Assembly: GCF_000526995.1 (NCBI RefSeq)
Contig: NZ_AZUI01000001.1
Location: forward strand, 5,436,001 to 5,500,000
Length of the DNA stretch: 64,000 nucleotides
Direction of reading: 5' to 3'
Origin: Lacrimispora indolis DSM 755
GTDB taxonomy: Bacteria > Bacillota > Clostridia > Lachnospirales > Lachnospiraceae
In this document: one piece after another, positions 28,746-38,532 of the stretch
How positions within the stretch are numbered: position 1 is the first letter of the stretch
How the letters are laid out: each line of letters starts with the position of its first letter
Program-made: the position numbers and the translations under genes
Notes under the pieces: generated by a model
The model's database searches: none
What the model was told of the DNA's origin: nothing
The model's input: only the letters and a program-made list of their open reading frames with translations

Positions 28746-29195
28746 ATTTACACCCCCTCATGTTTCAATGTACTGTAAAGTTACATAGCCCTATTTTTAT
28801 TTAAAACCTTATATTTCAAAGGTTATACCACTTTTTTAAATAAAAACTCAACCTTCCTACACTAAAAACGGGAATTGTTCCTTAAAAGATCAATACTTTA
28901 GCTCACAAAGCAGCATTCAAAAAACGGTTTGTACATATTCCAAAGCTTTTTGCAAATAGTTTGGCAGATGTTGAATAAAGCTGGCTGTATGTGCGTTCAG
29001 TACGTCGCAGTAATGGTTTTGGGCTTCATAAAACCATTGGTGATTCTTGCGGAAGGCAAGATTTCCACAATTTATAGTTTACTACAATATTCGAGATGTT
29101 TCAATATAAACATTCAACCACCAAAAAGTGTCAGAATTGAATTTTCAAATTCCATTCTTTCAATCTCCTTTTGGCGTAACTTCAAACAGCCCCTT
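28746..29195. other. Intergenic region with a coding relic (28917-29078, minus strand)
   Basis: 450 bp between the LysR gene and the second transketolase. On the minus strand, 29078-28917 is an open frame of about 54 codons ending in a stop, with a clearly protein-like sequence (QWFYEAQNHYCDVLNAHTAS, then FIQHLPNYLQKALEYVQ). It has no start codon or ribosome site, so it looks like the tail of a lost gene. I do not recognise the family. Confidence 0.5.
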
Positions 29196-30164
29196 TTATT
29201 TTTTATATCCTCTGACAAATTCCAGCACCTGCCGGTATATTCCCATTTCATCCAACTGATACTTTTGCAATAATTCCTTTGCCGGTCCGGACTCACCAAA
29301 CACATCCTGGATTCCTATTTTCTTCACCGGAACCGGGTATTCTTTGCACACGGCATCACAGACCGCACTTCCCAGTCCGCCCACAGTTGAATGCTCTTCA
29401 ACCGTAACAAGCTTCCCGGTCTCTCTGGCTGCCCTGCAGATAAGTTCCTCGTCCAGCGGCTTGATAGTATGGATATTGATGACTCTTGCAGAAATCCCAT
29501 CAGATTCCAGACGCTTTGCTGCTGCAAGTGTTTCCCACACTTCAAGGCCGGTGGCAATCAACGTCACATCCGTTCCTTCACGCAGCACAACACCCTTTCC
29601 CAGTTCAAACCTATAATCCGGCGTATCGTTGATCACAGGAACTGCCAGACGTCCAAACCGCATATATACCGGTCCTTCATATTCCGCCGCTGCCTTTACC
29701 GCTGCTTTTGCCTCTATGTCATCTGACGGGCAGAGCACAACCATCCCCGGAATTGTCCTCATCAGGGCAATATCCTCGTTGCACTGATGTGTGGCTCCAT
29801 CCTCCCCGACAGAAATACCTGCATGGGTAGCCCCGATTTTCACATTCAGGTGGGGATAACCGATGGAATTCCTGACCTGCTCAAACGCCCTGCCTGCCGC
29901 AAACATGGCAAAGGTGCTTGCAAACGGTATCTTGCCCGTGGCAGCAAGACCGGCAGCAATTCCCATCATATTGCACTCTGCAATCCCGCAGTCCACATGA
30001 CGCTCCGGATATGCCTTTTTAAAGATTCCGGTCTTTGTTGCTGCCGCCAGATCCGCATCCAATACAACGATTTTATCATTTGCCTTCCCCAGTTCCACCA
30101 GAGCATTGCCATAGCTTTCCCTGGTGGCAATCTTCTTTACAGCAATTTCCTTTATCTCAGGCAT
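29196..30164 (-). CDS. Transketolase, C-terminal subunit (set 2)
   Basis: 322 residues: ATRESYGNALVELGKANDKI, catalytic Glu region VDCGIAECNMMGIAAGLA, GEDGATHQCNEDIALMRTIP, and VTVEEHSTVGGLGSAVCDAV. It overlaps its N-terminal partner by 13 bp. It differs clearly from set 1, so it is not a recent duplicate. Together with the transaldolase upstream it forms a pentose-phosphate-type sugar rearrangement unit. Confidence 0.94.
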   Translation of the reverse strand: MPEIKEIAVKKIATRESYGNALVELGKANDKIVVLDADLAAATKTGIFKKAYPERHVDCGIAECNMMGIAAGLAATGKIPFASTFAMFAAGRAFEQVRNSIGYPHLNVKIGATHAGISVGEDGATHQCNEDIALMRTIPGMVVLCPSDDIEAKAAVKAAAEYEGPVYMRFGRLAVPVINDTPDYRFELGKGVVLREGTDVTLIATGLEVWETLAAAKRLESDGISARVINIHTIKPLDEELICRAARETGKLVTVEEHSTVGGLGSAVCDAVCKEYPVPVKKIGIQDVFGESGPAKELLQKYQLDEMGIYRQVLEFVRGYKK

Positions 30165-30991
30165 AATGCTTCACCTGCTTTCTCCAAATCTGCCATCGCA
30201 ATTTCATACTGCCCGTCATCAGGCGCAGTCCCATGCCATGCTACAGAGCCCTCCATAAAAGAAACTCCCTTGCCTTTTATGGTTTTCGCGATGATGGCTG
30301 TTGGCCTCCCCTTTGTCTGCCTTGCTTCCTCAAATGCATGCTCGATCTGTTCAAAATCATGTCCGTCAATATTGATGACATGGAAATTAAACGCCTCAAA
30401 CTTTTTGTCAATGGGATATGGAGAGCAGACCTCATCAATAGAACCATCAATCTGAAGTCCATTATTATCGACGATAACCACCAGATTATCCAGTTTTCTA
30501 TGGCCGGCAAACATCGCTGCCTCCCAGACCTGTCCCTCTTCTATCTCCCCGTCTCCAAGAAGGGTATACACCCGGTATGGTTCTTTGCTCAGCTTTGCAG
30601 AAAGCGCCATCCCCACCGCTGCTGAGATTCCCTGTCCCAAAGAGCCGCTGGACATATCCACCCCCGGAATATGCTTTCTGTCCGGATGCCCCTGTAAGTA
30701 GGAGCCGGTATGGCGCAGGGTCTTTAAGTCCTCCACCGGAAAAAACCCCCGGTTTGCCAGGGTTGAATAATACCCCGGTGCCACATGGCCTTTGGACAGC
30801 ACAAACCGGTCCCTGTCTTCTTTTGCCGGATGTTCCGGGTCAATATTCATCTCCCGGAAATAGAGCCAGGTGAACAGGTCTGCCGCCGACAGCGAGCCGC
30901 CGGGATGACCGGATTTTGCACTATGTACTGCGGTCACTATCCCTTTGCGGATTTCATTTGCCGATTTTTCCAATTCCAGATAATTCCCCAT
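30152..30991 (-). CDS. Transketolase, N-terminal subunit (set 2)
   Basis: 279 residues: SAKSGHPGGSLSAADLFTWL, LSKGHVAPGYYSTLANRGFF and LLGDGEIEEGQVWEAAMFAG. TPP-binding half of a split transketolase. It is 18 bp downstream of the transaldolase-family gene and overlaps the C-terminal subunit gene. This half is closer to the standard housekeeping N-terminal subunit than set 1 is. Confidence 0.94.
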   Translation of the reverse strand: MGNYLELEKSANEIRKGIVTAVHSAKSGHPGGSLSAADLFTWLYFREMNIDPEHPAKEDRDRFVLSKGHVAPGYYSTLANRGFFPVEDLKTLRHTGSYLQGHPDRKHIPGVDMSSGSLGQGISAAVGMALSAKLSKEPYRVYTLLGDGEIEEGQVWEAAMFAGHRKLDNLVVIVDNNGLQIDGSIDEVCSPYPIDKKFEAFNFHVINIDGHDFEQIEHAFEEARQTKGRPTAIIAKTIKGKGVSFMEGSVAWHGTAPDDGQYEIAMADLEKAGEALCLR

Positions 30992-31009
30992 CTTCTCTCT
31001 CCTCCCAGC

Positions 31010-31663
31010 TTACTCTCCAAAAACAGCACGGTAATCCGCCTTAAATTTTTCAATCCCCTGATCAGTCAGCGGATGTTTTGTCATCTGTTCCAGTACGCCG
31101 TACGGAACCGTGGCAATATCCGCCCCTGCAAGCGCACAGTCAATTACATGAATGGGGTTCCGCACACTGGCGGCAATAATCTCCGTTTCAATCCCTGAGA
31201 TATTGAACATATCTGCAATGGTCCTGATTAGGTCCATTCCTGGCTGGGAGATATCATCGAGACGTCCCAGAAACGGTGATACATAAGTGGCACCTGCCCG
31301 TGCTGCCAGCAGCGCCTGGTTTGCACTGAAAACCAGAGTCACATTGGTTTTGATTCCCTCTGCGTTCAAAACCTTCACCGCTTTTAAGCCTTCTACTGTC
31401 ATGGGAATTTTAACAACCATGTTTGGATGGATTGCCGCAATCTCACGCCCCTCTTCAATCATTCCCTGGGCATCTGTCGTTGTCGCTTTTACTTCTCCGC
31501 TGATTGGTCCGTCTACAATAGAAGTAATCTCACGGATCACTTCCACAAAATCTCTGCCTTCCTTTGCAATCAGTGACGGGTTCGTTGTTACCCCGCAGAT
31601 AATCCCCATATCATTTGCCTTTTTGATATCCTCTACCTTTGCTGTGTCAATAAAAAATTTCAT
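31010..31663 (-). CDS. Transaldolase/fructose-6-phosphate aldolase (TalC/FSA family)
   Basis: 217 residues from the ATG at 31663, preceded by AAAGGGGAAG; an upstream GTG in frame is less likely. TIM-barrel class I aldolase: [29 protein letters not shown], the Schiff-base lysine in [10 protein letters not shown], and [15 protein letters not shown]. The small-subunit family includes both transaldolases and F6P aldolases, and sequence alone does not separate them here. Its operon with a transketolase favours transaldolase. Confidence 0.92.
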   Translation of the reverse strand: MKFFIDTAKVEDIKKANDMGIICGVTTNPSLIAKEGRDFVEVIREITSIVDGPISGEVKATTTDAQGMIEEGREIAAIHPNMVVKIPMTVEGLKAVKVLNAEGIKTNVTLVFSANQALLAARAGATYVSPFLGRLDDISQPGMDLIRTIADMFNISGIETEIIAASVRNPIHVIDCALAGADIATVPYGVLEQMTKHPLTDQGIEKFKADYRAVFGE

Positions 31664-31797
31664 TTTTCTTCCCCTTTCATTCACCTTAATATTATTTTCA
31701 TTTTATGTATTAATTCATTTAATAAATACATTCTATTAAACAATAACATCTTTTATGAAAATGTCAATAGGTTATTTCCACTTTCTGAACCGGCCAG

Positions 31798-31858
31798 CCA
31801 AAAAAAACAGCATCAAAGTCATCTCTCGCGCAAACGTTCCATGACTTCAATGCTGTTT
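31798..31858 (-). terminator. Terminator of the ROK regulator gene
   Basis: The minus strand reads AAACAGCATTGAAGTCAT, an 18-base loop, then ATGACTTTGATGCTGTTTTT with an eight-T run. It lies 25 bp past the ROK stop codon. The gap to the transaldolase start implies a separate promoter for the transaldolase operon. Confidence 0.9.
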
Positions 31859-31881
31859 CAGCATAATTCCAATATTCAATT

Positions 31882-33075
31882 CTATATAAACTGTCCCGGG
31901 CTGTCAAAGACCCTGTCAATCGCCACGATAGCCCCGCCGGTTAAGATGGGGTCCCCCTGGTATGTGCTGATGGAAAGGGTAAGCTCTTCCCAGACATCCG
32001 GCAGAATCCCTTTCTGCACCGTCTCCCGCACGGTCTGCTCCATCAATTCCGGGTTTGGGCGTGCCATATCGTCACCGATAATAATCCGGTCCGGGTTAAT
32101 CACATTGACAATATTTATGATTCCCACGCCAAGGCTCTCGCATGCTCTGCGGTAATGCTCTGTATAGGCTGTATCGCCGCTTCTGATTCCCTGCTCCAAA
32201 TCCTCAAAATTACAGCCTTCCATACCGGCCCGCTCCCCATACACTGCCTTTACAAGCTCCAGCGAAGAAGCGTAGCGTTCCAGGCAGCCTCTGTTTCCGC
32301 AGGCACATGGCTTTCCGTTTCTGTCTATGGTCATATGCCCAATCTCACCCGCTGTCCCCAGCGTTCCTTCGTAGATTCTGCCATTCATCACGATTCCAGC
32401 ACCAATCCCCTGACCAGCAGCAATGTAAACCAGAATATCATCATGATAGGCGTCCTTCAAATCCCACATATGAGCATAGGCTCCGGCATTTGCATTGTGT
32501 TCTAAGAACACCGGGATATCCATCTCCCTGTCAAAAAATGCTTTCAAATCAATATCTTTCCATATATCCGCACCCGTTATCAATGCAATACGGTTTTTCT
32601 TCGCAATAAAAGGCCCCGGTACTGCAAGCCCCGCAGCCAGCACAGTGTCCTTCCCATACTGCTGAATCATCAGGCACATCCGCCCCGCAATCTGATTTAA
32701 GATTTCTTCCGCACCGGGCTGTTTTTCCGGCTCGAAATCCACGCGCTCCTTCACAATCTCCTTACCCGTCAAATCAAACAGTCCCACACTGTAATGCTTT
32801 CTCGCAAGCCGCACGCCAATGACCCGGTAGCCGTCAGGATTGATGGACACTCCAATCGACCGGCGCCCTTTGCTGCCATTTAAGAAACCAACCTCCTTTA
32901 CGATTCCCCAATTCAGGAAATCTTTCATGATGTTTGTCACAGTCGCCTGTTTGAGCCCTGTAAGTGCCGCCAGATGTGCCCTGGAGCATACGCCTTCTCT
33001 TCTTAAACTTTTTAAAAGGAGAGACCGATTCATCTCCTGTGTCACATCCTGGTTAATTCCCCGGTTCTGATTCAT
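31882..33075 (-). CDS. ROK-family repressor (NagC/XylR type)
   Basis: 397 residues. N-terminal winged HTH (about 15-65) with SRAHLAALTGLKQATVTNIM. The sugar-kinase-like body has GIGAGIVMNGRIYEGTLG and the zinc cysteines CACGNRGCLERYAS. ROK repressors sense a free sugar. It lies upstream of the transaldolase-transketolase operon on the same strand and is the likely regulator of it. GAGGATG precedes the ATG. Confidence 0.92.
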   Translation of the reverse strand: MNQNRGINQDVTQEMNRSLLLKSLRREGVCSRAHLAALTGLKQATVTNIMKDFLNWGIVKEVGFLNGSKGRRSIGVSINPDGYRVIGVRLARKHYSVGLFDLTGKEIVKERVDFEPEKQPGAEEILNQIAGRMCLMIQQYGKDTVLAAGLAVPGPFIAKKNRIALITGADIWKDIDLKAFFDREMDIPVFLEHNANAGAYAHMWDLKDAYHDDILVYIAAGQGIGAGIVMNGRIYEGTLGTAGEIGHMTIDRNGKPCACGNRGCLERYASSLELVKAVYGERAGMEGCNFEDLEQGIRSGDTAYTEHYRRACESLGVGIINIVNVINPDRIIIGDDMARPNPELMEQTVRETVQKGILPDVWEELTLSISTYQGDPILTGGAIVAIDRVFDSPGQFI

Positions 33076-33179
33076 TCCGTCATCCTCGCCGCTCTATAAT
33101 ATGCATCAGATATAGCTTTTGTCAGTATTTTATATTATATCATGTTTTTTTGATATACGTCAAATATGTGGCCCTTCTT

Positions 33180-33262
33180 TCATGTTCTCTTTTATTATCA
33201 ACTAAACAATTTTATTCCGATTCCTGCTGTAGCGGTAATTCCTGTGGTTGGCCTTGAAAATA
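33180..33262 (-). repeat. Dispersed 3'-flanking repeat, copy F (degenerate)
   Basis: Directly after the helicase stop, the minus strand has AGGCCAACCACAGGAATTAC, then CTACAGCAGGAATC, resembling the family core TGGTCATC-AGAATTACAG-CAGGGAAT. This is the weakest copy; the match is short. Confidence 0.35.
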
Positions 33263-33266
33263 TCAT

Positions 33267-35510
33267 TCAGTTCTCTTGGGCTTCCACATTGTTCCCCATA
33301 AATACAGCCCTCCTGTACTCAAATGCCTCTTTTAACCCTTCAAAATCCAAATAGTCCTCAATAAATTGTTTGCGCAGTAAGTGAAAAGGAATAAACTCGT
33401 TATATTTACCGTCAATCTGCACTTTCTCAGGTAAAGGAAGCTCATATAAATCCAGATCAGATTTTATAATATCGGAAATAATATATTCCAATTCTTCTTT
33501 CGTTCCAGTAAAATTCACCTCTAAATAGACACAAGTAATCCAAGGATGTTTACTTCTTATTTTCCTTTTCAACAACGCGTAGTGAAGAGTTAATAGCTGT
33601 CGTGTCCCCACCCAAGGGAATACCGCGTATTTTATATCGGAAAGAGGGGTAACCAGATTTTCTAAAATACCGCTATTTCGAGCAATGTATTGTATTTCCG
33701 TTAATCGTTCACGGCACCTCTCACTCAAGTACGGATATGACATATCACCCTGAAGAATGCCGCGGACCTTTTTCACTAAAACAGTATGCAGCTCTGCATC
33801 GAAATCCACGTCCCAGTCAACTACAGAAATGCCTGGTACCTTTTTAACAAAAATAACCTTTGATTTTGTATTGACATCAACTGTTTCCCATGTCATGCCC
33901 GCCAATGCAAAACGGGTACCAACGGGGTAAATCTTATCAACAGTACCGATTGTGCGGTTTTCATCTTTAACAAGCAAATATTCCGGCGCAAGGAAAACCG
34001 TGAGAAAATGATGACTATTTACAATCTTTTCTCCTTCTCTGCCGATCATCAAGCCCCCATGTTCTGTTCGCTGTAATTGCTCAATATTGATAAGATGAGT
34101 CAATAACTGTTTATAATCCTCCTGGGAGATATGGCGAAAGCAGCCCAAAGTAAGGATAGCCTGCGCAAGAGCTGCAGGGGACAGTTCACCACTGCTTTTT
34201 AAGTGGCTCATCGTTTGATGGTACAGAAGGTTATACGCATGATGATGGGGATAAATCGGTTCTATCCAATGGTCCTTTATATACAGCTCAATAATAGCAA
34301 TCGTTCGGATAAACTCCCAATTGATAGGTCCCAGTGTATCAGCTGGATTAATTCGGATATCTTCAACAAAAGTGAATAGCAGTTGCGGAACCTGACCTCG
34401 GCGTCCACATCTGCCAAGACGCTGTGCAAAGCTGGAAACGCTAAGAGGGGCGCCGACCTGTACCGCCTGATCCAGCGAACCAATGTCAATACCTAACTCC
34501 AATGTAACGGTTGCACCGGTGACAATTTTTTCATCACTTGATTTCATCTCATCTTCTGTGTTTTCGCGTAGCAGCGCAGAAACATTTCCGTGATGAACCC
34601 GGTAAACATCAGGCGCTTTTTTTTGTAACGCAATTTCACGAAGATTCGCCATAACAAGTTCGGTTTCTTCCCGGCTGTTTGTAAAGATGATAGTCTTTTT
34701 ATCAAGCGTCATTTTAAATAAATATTCGTAATGCTCACGATCACCCATATTCCCGCCTGTTACAACCTTGTTATCGCTTGCGTCGCTGTCAGCGGTATCA
34801 CGCTCATCGTGTAGGTTAATAAATCGTTCCACATGAAGTTTGATACGCTTCTTTCCATCTTCCGTTATGGGAGCAGCGCAGTTACGGCCGGTTCCTGTGT
34901 TGAGCCAGTTCTGAGCGAAAGACACATCACCCAGCGTTGCCGAAAGGCCGATACGCCTTGGATTTACGCCAGTCAGCTTTTGAAGGCGTTCTAAGATGCA
35001 CAACAGCTGAATACCGCGTGCATCGCGCATAAACTGATGTACTTCATCAATAATGATAAACTGCAAATCAGAGAACATTTGGAGGCAAGCGCCACGCTTG
35101 TTGGTCAGAAGGCTTTCAAGTGATTCCGGGGTGATTTGGATAATCCCTTCCGGATGCTTGATTAACTCATTTTTCTTGGTTTGTGATGCGTCACCGTGCC
35201 ATTTGCAGACAGGAATATGTGAATCAACAAGTAACTGGTCAAGGCGTTTGAACTGGTCGTTAATAAGAGCTTTCAGCGGTGAAATATACATTACGCCTAC
35301 CGAACGGGAAGGTTTCTCATACAGTTCCGTAAGCACAGGTAAAAAAGCCGCTTCTGTTTTTCCAGAAGCTGTGCCGGAGGAAAGCAGTAAATTGTCATCG
35401 CTGCCCCAAATGACCTCGCAAGAGGCAACCTGAATTCCACGTAATTCCTCCCATTTGTTCTGATATATGAAATCCTGTATGAAAGGAGCAAGTCTGTTAA
35501 ATACATCCAT
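33267..35510 (-). CDS. DEAD/DEVH-box helicase, BrxH/Lhr-like (defence-associated)
   Basis: 747 residues. Helicase core in order: LRGIQVASCEVIW Q-motif region, Walker A SSGTASGKTE (46-52), ISPLKALIND, Walker B IIIDEVHQFM (155-158), GLSATLGD, TNSREETE, VTLELGIDIG and the arginine finger QRLGRCGRRGQ. A roughly 300-residue C-terminal part has no motif I can name. It is like the BrxHI helicase partnered with BrxD in some BREX systems. It is third in a tight operon with a BrxD-type ATPase and a TerB-domain protein, and is probably an effector that translocates on invading nucleic acid. Confidence 0.88.
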   Translation of the reverse strand: MDVFNRLAPFIQDFIYQNKWEELRGIQVASCEVIWGSDDNLLLSSGTASGKTEAAFLPVLTELYEKPSRSVGVMYISPLKALINDQFKRLDQLLVDSHIPVCKWHGDASQTKKNELIKHPEGIIQITPESLESLLTNKRGACLQMFSDLQFIIIDEVHQFMRDARGIQLLCILERLQKLTGVNPRRIGLSATLGDVSFAQNWLNTGTGRNCAAPITEDGKKRIKLHVERFINLHDERDTADSDASDNKVVTGGNMGDREHYEYLFKMTLDKKTIIFTNSREETELVMANLREIALQKKAPDVYRVHHGNVSALLRENTEDEMKSSDEKIVTGATVTLELGIDIGSLDQAVQVGAPLSVSSFAQRLGRCGRRGQVPQLLFTFVEDIRINPADTLGPINWEFIRTIAIIELYIKDHWIEPIYPHHHAYNLLYHQTMSHLKSSGELSPAALAQAILTLGCFRHISQEDYKQLLTHLINIEQLQRTEHGGLMIGREGEKIVNSHHFLTVFLAPEYLLVKDENRTIGTVDKIYPVGTRFALAGMTWETVDVNTKSKVIFVKKVPGISVVDWDVDFDAELHTVLVKKVRGILQGDMSYPYLSERCRERLTEIQYIARNSGILENLVTPLSDIKYAVFPWVGTRQLLTLHYALLKRKIRSKHPWITCVYLEVNFTGTKEELEYIISDIIKSDLDLYELPLPEKVQIDGKYNEFIPFHLLRKQFIEDYLDFEGLKEAFEYRRAVFMGNNVEAQEN

Positions 35511-35516
35511 CTTAGT

Positions 35517-36833
35517 TTACACCTCGAAATTTAAAAAATCACTGTGTATGGTTTCATCGGACAGACCACCTTTGGCCATTTCAAAGCTGTTGCTGCCTAA
35601 AATATCAGACACACTTCTATTTGGGTTCTGATACAGAATATTGACAAGTTCAATGAAATCACGGATGATTTCTCTCGGAGTGATATGTGTGCCTGCACCA
35701 ACACGATTATATTCCACTGTCAGAAAGTACAGTAAATCCTCATGACTCATGGTAGGTGTATAGTTGTATAGCTGTGCATGAATGTCCCGCAGTTTTTCAA
35801 CGAGAACATACACCTCTTCTTGCGTAAGCATTTGCAGCCTGATTATGGGAGCGGTTAAGTCCTTCATCTCGTCAGTGGCAAAATGTCCTTCTGCAAGGCG
35901 GGACCGAAGGGCTTCATAACTGAACAAACCTCTGTATTTATCTTCAATGCACTGAGGTGTACCGCCGATTAAAAATCCAATATGCTTTGCTTTGCCCTGT
36001 AACACGTCGTTATACATAGTCAGAATTTTTTCATAATTGTTTTGTCTTGTGATGGAGTTTGGAATCTTATAGATATTGACAAGTTCATCAATGAAAACCA
36101 ATAGTCCTTTATACCCGGCGTTTACTAAAAAAACAGCAAATATTTTCAAAAAATCATACCATGTTTCATCCGTAACAATGAAATTGATATCCAAATCTGC
36201 CTTTGCTTCTTTGCGGGATGCATATTCACCGCGAAACCACTTCAGTACATTTGATTTCATTGCGCCATCATCTTGTTGGTAGGCTCTCCAGTAAGCAGCA
36301 ACTGCCTTGGCGAACTCGAAACCGTTGACCATACCCTCAAGAGAACCGGCTACGGCATATATCTGTTTTTCAACTAATCGATTGAACGCTTCGCCTTCTG
36401 CTTCGGACTGTGCTCTTATAGACGCCTGTATTCCTGATATCCATTTTTCCAAAATCAACGGCAGTGCACCGCCATCCGGCTTTGATTTCGTTGAAAGGTT
36501 TTGGATCAGTTCTTTGTATGTTGCAAGTCCCTGCCCTTTTGTTCCTGCAAACCGTCGTTCAGGTGAAAGGTCGGCATCAACCACTGCAAAGCCTTTTGCT
36601 GTAGCATAATTGCGTATGGTTTGAAGTAAAAAGCTCTTACCGCTGCCGTACTTACCAACAATAAATCGAAAAGAAGCACTTCCATCCTCAATCATTTCAA
36701 TATCATGTAAAATTGCTGCAATTTCCTGTGTTCGCCCTACGGTGATGTATTCAAGTCCTATGCGGGGAACGACACCGCCCTTTAATGCATTTATCAGTAT
36801 ATTGGCTATCCTTAACGGCAATTTATTTTCCAT
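35517..36833 (-). CDS. BrxD-type ATP-binding protein (DUF2791)
   Basis: 438 residues. P-loop ATPase with Walker A VGKYGSGKSFLL (60-67) and Walker B GLLVFIDELVNIY (243-250). It has the family segments GLEYITVGRTQEI, LIGGTPQCIEDKYRGL and HITPREIIRDF. DUF2791/BrxD ATPases occur in BREX type 2-like systems and in stand-alone TerB-helicase operons. It lies 6 bp upstream of the helicase and 4 bp downstream of the TerB-domain gene, so the three are one unit. The precise reaction is not known. Confidence 0.88.
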   Translation of the reverse strand: MENKLPLRIANILINALKGGVVPRIGLEYITVGRTQEIAAILHDIEMIEDGSASFRFIVGKYGSGKSFLLQTIRNYATAKGFAVVDADLSPERRFAGTKGQGLATYKELIQNLSTKSKPDGGALPLILEKWISGIQASIRAQSEAEGEAFNRLVEKQIYAVAGSLEGMVNGFEFAKAVAAYWRAYQQDDGAMKSNVLKWFRGEYASRKEAKADLDINFIVTDETWYDFLKIFAVFLVNAGYKGLLVFIDELVNIYKIPNSITRQNNYEKILTMYNDVLQGKAKHIGFLIGGTPQCIEDKYRGLFSYEALRSRLAEGHFATDEMKDLTAPIIRLQMLTQEEVYVLVEKLRDIHAQLYNYTPTMSHEDLLYFLTVEYNRVGAGTHITPREIIRDFIELVNILYQNPNRSVSDILGSNSFEMAKGGLSDETIHSDFLNFEV

Positions 36834-36837
36834 TATA

Positions 36838-38532
36838 TTACACCATTTCCTTAATTTTATTTATATATTCTTCATATATAGTCGGACTATCGTCAAGTTC
36901 AAGAATGTTATCACCGATTGTGTCAATCGCCTTTTCATTAATACTGTCAGCCAGCACTTCCAGCATAACTCCGTTGGCATCTGCAAAATGCTTCAGATTT
37001 GTATCCCCTTGAAGTATTAATTTAAGCGCATTCACTTCTGTTTCGCCGAGTATATGAAAAAGACTTGTCCAATTGTCCTGCCTTGCTGCAGAGACATCGG
37101 CTAAAACAGTTTGCGATATAACAGGACTAGTCTCTACTGTGCTTGATTCAAAAAACATCATAGGTTCGGTATCTGGCACGATTAGTTTTTCCTGAGTGTT
37201 ATCAGCTTCAAGTCTTATTTTATGAAGAGAAGTTTCATCCACGGATACAACAATTTTTGTCGCTTCTTTGTAATACTCATTCACCGCTTCGTGAATTATA
37301 TTTTTAAGGGAAAGGCCCACAGATTCAAGCTTTTTTATAAGCTCTCTGTCAACCGAATTAATATCAGCAGACAGCTTGTGTTTGAATTTTGTAACTTTTC
37401 GTAACTCGGATTCTGTTTGTTTCATAATATAGCCAATGAGCTGCCGACCGCTATTCATAGACAGCGTGGAGCTAAAAGACCAATTGTTTTTAGAACATAT
37501 ATATATTTCTTTATCGGAAAACACAACTTTCTTATCCGGTATCTTAATCGCTGAATAAAACAATGCATCCTTAAAAGGCGTCCATACAGACATCTTATTT
37601 GTCGGATAAAAAATCAAATCGTCAAAAATGATACCAGCTCTATTAAAAATAATTCTAATTTTATGGATTACTGTACAAAAACAATCTCTGAGCTGCCCTT
37701 TTGTATCGTCGGTAAAAAAAACTGATTTTCTGATATCATACTTTGAAATATTGCAAAATAAATCAAAGTTGTCGTTCATGTCTGTTTCGTACAGGAATAC
37801 TTTGGCATAATGTTCTTGCAGATTATTTTCACAGACAAATTCCTTAAATGGCTTGGGGAGGTCATAATAAATATGATAGTCCTTTATCCATTTAATCACA
37901 TATTTATCAATCGAAGAGTTAAAACGCTTGAAAGCTCTCCAGAAAAACATAAGCTTATCAAGTCCTTCCTGAGAATCAACCACTCCGATATTGTGAATCA
38001 GCTCGTAAATATAAACAAAAGCATATGATAACGAAACGTTTGTGACATTACCTTTCCTTATATCAGTCCGCCATGTGAAATATGTTCTGAGCTGTGCATA
38101 ACTCATTTGCTGGTAATAAGGAAAGTAGTTTGAAAACTCTACATAACCATTGTAATCATCCTCGTAATCCTTCATAAAAACAGCTTGTTTATAGAATACT
38201 TTGGAATTATTAATCCGTGTTTGTTTGTCATAAAAATGAGAATTGAATTTAAAAGGAATCTGGATATCTCTTGCTATTTGTCTCATTTCATTAAATATCT
38301 TACGATTCTCATCAACGACAGGATTTACTGCTTGTGCCTGAGGTGCAGAAAATGTCTGATTGCGGTTTGTTCCTCCATCAATTTCAATCTCAGCAAAAGC
38401 CTCATCTTCAGGGGAAACAGAAGTGACATTTTGCAAAAACTGCTTTAATTGATTTTCCTTTTCTTCAAAAAAAGAAATTTGTCCCGGTATTTTTACAGGT
38501 TTATATTTCTTGTCATTTTTGTTCATACGCAT
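36838..38532 (-). CDS. TerB-N/TerB-C domain protein of the BrxD-helicase operon
   Basis: 564 residues, first gene of the operon. The N-terminal third resembles the TerB-N domain: FSNYFPYYQQMSYAQLRTYF, then FTWRTDIRKGNVTNVSLSYA and FVYIYELIHNIGV (about 130-185). The last 80 residues (VNALKLILQGDTNLKHFADA, then LEVLADSINEKAIDTIGDN) fit TerB-C, which is metal-linked in characterised relatives. Such proteins have been linked by genome context to phage-defence operons with DUF2791 ATPases and helicases. No Shine-Dalgarno lies close to the ATG. It could be the sensor; this is inference. Confidence 0.8.
   Translation of the reverse strand: MRMNKNDKKYKPVKIPGQISFFEEKENQLKQFLQNVTSVSPEDEAFAEIEIDGGTNRNQTFSAPQAQAVNPVVDENRKIFNEMRQIARDIQIPFKFNSHFYDKQTRINNSKVFYKQAVFMKDYEDDYNGYVEFSNYFPYYQQMSYAQLRTYFTWRTDIRKGNVTNVSLSYAFVYIYELIHNIGVVDSQEGLDKLMFFWRAFKRFNSSIDKYVIKWIKDYHIYYDLPKPFKEFVCENNLQEHYAKVFLYETDMNDNFDLFCNISKYDIRKSVFFTDDTKGQLRDCFCTVIHKIRIIFNRAGIIFDDLIFYPTNKMSVWTPFKDALFYSAIKIPDKKVVFSDKEIYICSKNNWSFSSTLSMNSGRQLIGYIMKQTESELRKVTKFKHKLSADINSVDRELIKKLESVGLSLKNIIHEAVNEYYKEATKIVVSVDETSLHKIRLEADNTQEKLIVPDTEPMMFFESSTVETSPVISQTVLADVSAARQDNWTSLFHILGETEVNALKLILQGDTNLKHFADANGVMLEVLADSINEKAIDTIGDNILELDDSPTIYEEYINKIKEMV

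Noticed and set aside
28929..29273. 114-codon plus-strand frame
   Set aside because: It is the shadow of the minus-strand relic (28917-29078) and the transketolase end; no ribosome site.
33267..38532. Complete BREX system
   Set aside because: PglX, PglZ, BrxC, BrxA and BrxB are absent; only BrxD- and BrxH-like genes occur, with a TerB protein.
36838..38532. Tellurite resistance gene
   Set aside because: Only TerB-type domains are present, without terC/D/Z; the ATPase-helicase context points to defence.
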